Position numbers and translations under genes: made by a program. The notes under the pieces are model-generated. The model was not told the DNA's origin, made no database searches, and was given only the letters and a program-made list of their open reading frames with translations. A stretch of DNA of 8,386 bases from Candidatus Bipolaricaulota bacterium (GTDB lineage Bacteria > Bipolaricaulota > Bipolaricaulia > RBG-16-55-9), in assembly GCA_027021605.1 (NCBI GenBank), contig JALUUA010000214.1, forward strand, positions 1-8,386, read 5' to 3'. Shown piece after piece: positions 6,120 to 8,386 of this stretch; position 1 is the first letter of the stretch, and the number at the start of each line of letters is the position of its first letter.

Positions 6120-6689
6120 ATGAGGAAACGGGTACGCCGGATGCCGCAAGGGCTAGTCCTCCTTGGCGGGATCGTCGTGCTCCTATTGGGCGGGCCACCT
6201 GTGGGGGTGGCAGAAGCCGATCTTAGCTCCTTAGCCGAGGAGCGGTTTGAGAAATTCGCTCAGCTCTTGGACGAGGAGCTCCCAGGGGGAGCGGATCAGC
6301 TGAAGGCGTTTCTCGAGGAGGCTCGAACGGCCTTCCTCAATGGCTCCGCCTCGGAAGTGCAAAAGAACATGAATATTCTCATGACGGCAACGTTCTCTCT
6401 TACCGAGTTGGGACGAGACTTGGGCATCGTGGGAACTTTGGGCGCAGAGCGACTCCGCCTCGGGCTAACCCTCTTGGAGGATGCCATCCTGCTGGTTCTC
6501 CCGGAAGCAGGTCCCCTTCAACTTGGGTTATACGTAGCAAAAACGGATGGGGAGGAACGAGAGCGCGCTGTAGGGCCGTTTTTGAAAGAATGCCCGCCTC
6601 AGCTCACCCTGCGAGGCCCTCAAGGGGAACTGACTTTTGAGCAAAGATCATGCATTTCTATCATGCCTGAGGCGTCTCGTTCTCCGTAA
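6120..6689 (+). CDS. Small secreted protein of unknown function in the PadR-HAAS operon
   Basis: This 189-aa protein starts at an ATG with a strong Shine-Dalgarno site. The N-terminus is a clear signal peptide: basic MRKRVRRM, hydrophobic core about 11-24 (GLVLLGGIVVLLLG), probable cleavage near AEA at residue 33. The mature part opens with amphipathic helices (LAEERFEKFAQLLDEELPGG, ADQLKAFLEEARTAFL), continues with MNILMTATFSLTELGRDLG and LRLGLTLLEDAILLVLPE, and ends in a probable beta-rich segment. That segment holds the only two cysteines, C158 and C178, which could pair outside the membrane. The product is not recognised. Third-position GC is lower than in the regulator genes upstream. 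It sits 68 nt after the HAAS gene and 43 nt before a membrane-protein gene, so an envelope role under PadR-HAAS control is inferred. Confidence 0.8.
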   Translation: MRKRVRRMPQGLVLLGGIVVLLLGGPPVGVAEADLSSLAEERFEKFAQLLDEELPGGADQLKAFLEEARTAFLNGSASEVQKNMNILMTATFSLTELGRDLGIVGTLGAERLRLGLTLLEDAILLVLPEAGPLQLGLYVAKTDGEERERAVGPFLKECPPQLTLRGPQGELTFEQRSCISIMPEASRSP

Positions 6690-6714
6690 GTGCAGAAGGA
6701 GACAGAAGGAGATC

Positions 6715-6725
6715 AAAGGAGGTGA
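6715..6725 (+). promoter_or_regulatory. Near-perfect Shine-Dalgarno site for the last operon gene
   Basis: AAAGGAGGTGA is an unusually complete complement of the 16S rRNA 3' end. It lies 7 nt (10 nt from AGGAGG) before the ATG at 6733 and fixes that start, rather than the in-frame start at 6637 inside the preceding gene. Confidence 0.8.
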
Positions 6726-6732
6726 ATCCCAA

Positions 6733-7446
6733 ATGTTGACGTCGATCATCAGCAGCATGAGCTTCCAGCGGGGAATCATCGCAAGGTCGATTCTTCTGAT
6801 CTTCATTAATCTGATTGGGATAATCTCTCTTCCCTTCCCTCTAACGGCTGCTCAGGCCAAACTGTCGAAACCCTTAGCCCAAGCCTTGGTAGAAGTCGAC
6901 CCCGCGGTTGCGGGACTCTCGCTGTTGGGGGTGGGGAGCAGTGCCGCACTGCAGTGGGCCGAGCTGCGGGACATTGCCACAAGAACGGAACGGGCACTCC
7001 TTGCTGCTTGTGGGTCCGAGCCCTTCACGATCTCGGAGGAGGAACTGCCCCGGCGGTTTGCTCCCGTGGCCAACGCCTTGGGAACGGGGGCGTTGCTCTC
7101 CCAGGCACTGGTCGTGCCGGTGATGGGACAACCGGGGCGGCCCGCGCTCGCCGCCGCGGGAGCCTGGCTCGGGGCTTGGATCGGCTACCTCCTAGGGGTG
7201 CGCAGCTACGCCCTTGCCTTGGTCGCTCCATGGACGTCCCAAGCCCGAAGCGTGCACACTGGGCTTGCGCCCACCGTAAGCCTCGAGTGGGAGCCCGGGG
7301 CGTCGTCCCCGCTCCGGCTGGTCGTCGAGGGCTCCCCCGGGTTGTGCGCCCCCGAGCGAAGCCGGGGACCCGCATGGGCCCTTTGGGCCCTCCCCGTAGT
7401 GGGGGCTGCCTTAGGAGCGCTGCTGGGCTACTCCTTGAGCCCATAG
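6733..7446 (+). CDS. Multi-pass membrane protein of unknown function
   Basis: This 237-aa protein starts at an ATG with a strong Shine-Dalgarno site. Residues about 17-42 form a signal sequence or signal anchor (RSILLIFINLIGIISLPFPL, then TAAQA). A short helical segment with LSLLGVGSSAALQWAELRDI follows. Two closely spaced hydrophobic segments come next (about 117-128 ALGTGALLSQALVVPV, and 139-163 ALAAAGAWLGAWIGYLLG, SYALALVAPW). After a polar, beta-prone stretch there is a C-terminal membrane helix (AWALWALPVVGAALGALLGY). The hydrophobic segments are rich in small residues spaced like glycine zippers, suggesting helix packing or oligomers. Two cysteines (C93, C205) lie outside the helices. 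No family is recognised. It is probably the last gene of the PadR-HAAS operon. Its final 36 nt overlap the convergent peptidase gene. Confidence 0.75.
   Translation: MLTSIISSMSFQRGIIARSILLIFINLIGIISLPFPLTAAQAKLSKPLAQALVEVDPAVAGLSLLGVGSSAALQWAELRDIATRTERALLAACGSEPFTISEEELPRRFAPVANALGTGALLSQALVVPVMGQPGRPALAAAGAWLGAWIGYLLGVRSYALALVAPWTSQARSVHTGLAPTVSLEWEPGASSPLRLVVEGSPGLCAPERSRGPAWALWALPVVGAALGALLGYSLSP
7411..7446. other. 36-bp tail-to-tail overlap of convergent genes
   Basis: The plus-strand membrane-protein gene ends at TAG 7444-7446, and the minus-strand peptidase gene ends at TAA (7413-7411). Both C-termini encoded here are the ends of hydrophobic anchors. No terminator can fit between them, so transcripts must run into each other's genes. 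Confidence 0.8.
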
Positions 7447-8386
7447 GGCGATCGCCACGACCAGAAAGATCCCCAGCCCGAGAGCGCCCCGCTGCCCCCC
7501 GGGCCCGAGCCCGAGGGGGTCCGTCCCCGCCGCGATGCCCGCAACCCAGCGGTTGTCCTCCCGATCCTCCTCCAGCAACCAGCGCTCCGGGTCCATGACC
7601 ACCGACTCCAGGGGCTCCCCGGTCGCAAACTCGAAGGTGTAGGCGGAATCGAGCCCGTCCCAGCGCAGCGTCTGGGTGTTCCCGTCGGCCGTGGTGAACG
7701 CCACGTCCACGGGCATCTTCAGCTCGCCCTCCCGGCGCACGGTCACCCGGTTGCGGTAGCGCCCGTCCCCCCGGGGTTCGCTCTCGACCCGCCCCACGAA
7801 GAAGTTGGGGGTCTGCGTGGTGCGCAACCAAGGGTCAAAGAACCAATCGAGTTCCCAACCGCCGACCTCCTCGGCTACCCGTACGAAATCGGACGTCTTG
7901 GCGTTCTGAAACGCGTAGCGCGCGTAGTACTCCCGCAGGATTTGCTCGAAGGTCTCCGCGCCTAGAAGCCCACGGAGCATCCACAATACGCCCGCCCCCT
8001 TGACGTAGACGGCCTGGGCGTAGACCCGCAGCGAGGGGAACTCCGACGCAGGCTGGAGCACGGGCTCGCCCGGCTCGTGGAACTCCCAGGTGCTGCGGGC
8101 AAGCGCCTCCGAGTACCCCAAAGCCTCGAGGAAGTACAGCTCCTGGGAGTAGGTGGCAAAGCCCTCATCGAGCCAGGCTTCGTCGTACTCGTCGTTCCCG
8201 ACGGCCCCGTACCACCACTGGTGGGCCACCTCGTGGGAGACCTCGTACTCGCTCCCCCCCGCGATCATCACGATCCCCGGGTACTCCATCCCCCCGCCCA
8301 CCGTGACCTGGGCCGCCGTGAGGACGGGATAGGCGTACGGCCCGAAGCGCTCGGAGAAGAACTCCAGCGAGCGGAGCACCTTGGGA
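7411..8386 (-). CDS. M1-family (gluzincin) zinc metallopeptidase, C-terminal part (runs off right edge)
   Basis: The visible 324 residues contain the family's key motifs in order. GGGMEYPG is the GAMEN-like exopeptidase loop. HEVAH is the zinc site, and the third ligand is the Glu of WLDEG exactly 18 residues after the second His. AVYVKGAGVLWMLR carries the likely transition-state Tyr. A C-terminal beta-sandwich follows (RNRVTVRREGELKMPVDVAF, TQTLRWDG). The last 24 residues form a probable membrane anchor (GLGIFLVVAIALWAQG) with a short AQQRS tail. M1 enzymes remove N-terminal residues from peptides; the anchor and absence of cytosolic hallmarks suggest an envelope-facing enzyme. The start lies outside the window: the frame remains open to 8386, and a GTG at 8377-8379 is internal because FFSERFGPYAYP belongs mid-domain. 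All catalytic residues visible here are intact. Confidence 0.92.
   Translation of the reverse strand, partial: PKVLRSLEFFSERFGPYAYPVLTAAQVTVGGGMEYPGIVMIAGGSEYEVSHEVAHQWWYGAVGNDEYDEAWLDEGFATYSQELYFLEALGYSEALARSTWEFHEPGEPVLQPASEFPSLRVYAQAVYVKGAGVLWMLRGLLGAETFEQILREYYARYAFQNAKTSDFVRVAEEVGGWELDWFFDPWLRTTQTPNFFVGRVESEPRGDGRYRNRVTVRREGELKMPVDVAFTTADGNTQTLRWDGLDSAYTFEFATGEPLESVVMDPERWLLEEDREDNRWVAGIAAGTDPLGLGPGGQRGALGLGIFLVVAIALWAQGVAQQRS

Noticed and set aside
6637..6732. 32-residue upstream extension of the last membrane protein
   Set aside because: It would overlap the preceding gene, has a charged non-conserved character and no ribosome-binding site; the site at 6715-6725 fixes the ATG at 6733.
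7025..7831. 268-aa minus-strand ORF across the membrane-protein and peptidase genes
   Set aside because: Shadow in another frame; the peptidase frame has intact catalytic motifs and a natural C-terminal anchor.

Overview
The window is GC-rich bacterial chromosomal DNA with strong C/G bias at third codon positions, plus a few patches of lower GC (about 1030-1240, 4860-4920, 6050-6750). It carries classical sigma-70-type promoters, clear Shine-Dalgarno sites and GTG starts. A giant SARP/STAND/TPR regulator, a CSLREA beta-helix surface protein, a PadR-HAAS pair and an M1 metallopeptidase together suggest an environmental, possibly thermophilic bacterium such as a Chloroflexota- or Bipolaricaulota-like lineage. 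That placement is a guess from gene content; no marker gene is present. There are no tRNA, rRNA, CRISPR, IS or phage genes.

Layout. (1) 1-1015, minus strand: the N-terminal part of a secreted surface protein with a signal peptide, a beta-sandwich-like domain, a CSLREA motif and the start of a probable beta-helix. It runs off the left edge. (2) 1016-1282: a divergent regulatory region with a near-consensus promoter (TTGACT-17-TATACT) firing right, a weaker -10 facing left and a perfect short palindrome. (3) 1283-4792, plus strand: one very large AfsR/SARP-type regulator (winged helix, BTAD, NB-ARC/STAND ATPase, TPRs), about 1169 aa when repaired. As written it is broken by two compensating 1-nt frameshifts, both at G runs, and it contains two low-complexity hexamer tracts. 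(4) 4867-7446, plus strand: a strong promoter (TTGACA-17-TATCTT) almost on top of the start codon of a PadR repressor. This is followed by an overlapping HAAS-domain membrane protein, a small secreted protein of unknown function and a multi-pass membrane protein of unknown function. (5) 7411-8386, minus strand: the C-terminal part of an M1-family zinc metallopeptidase with a C-terminal membrane anchor, overlapping the last plus-strand gene tail-to-tail by 36 bp.

How they may work together (inference). PadR and the HAAS membrane protein form a known type of regulatory pair. Here the pair sits at the head of a probable four-gene envelope operon whose last two products are unrecognised, and this is the best candidate for an undescribed system in the window. 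The SARP/STAND protein is probably an ATP-dependent activator; its divergent neighbour, the CSLREA surface protein, is the nearest possible target.
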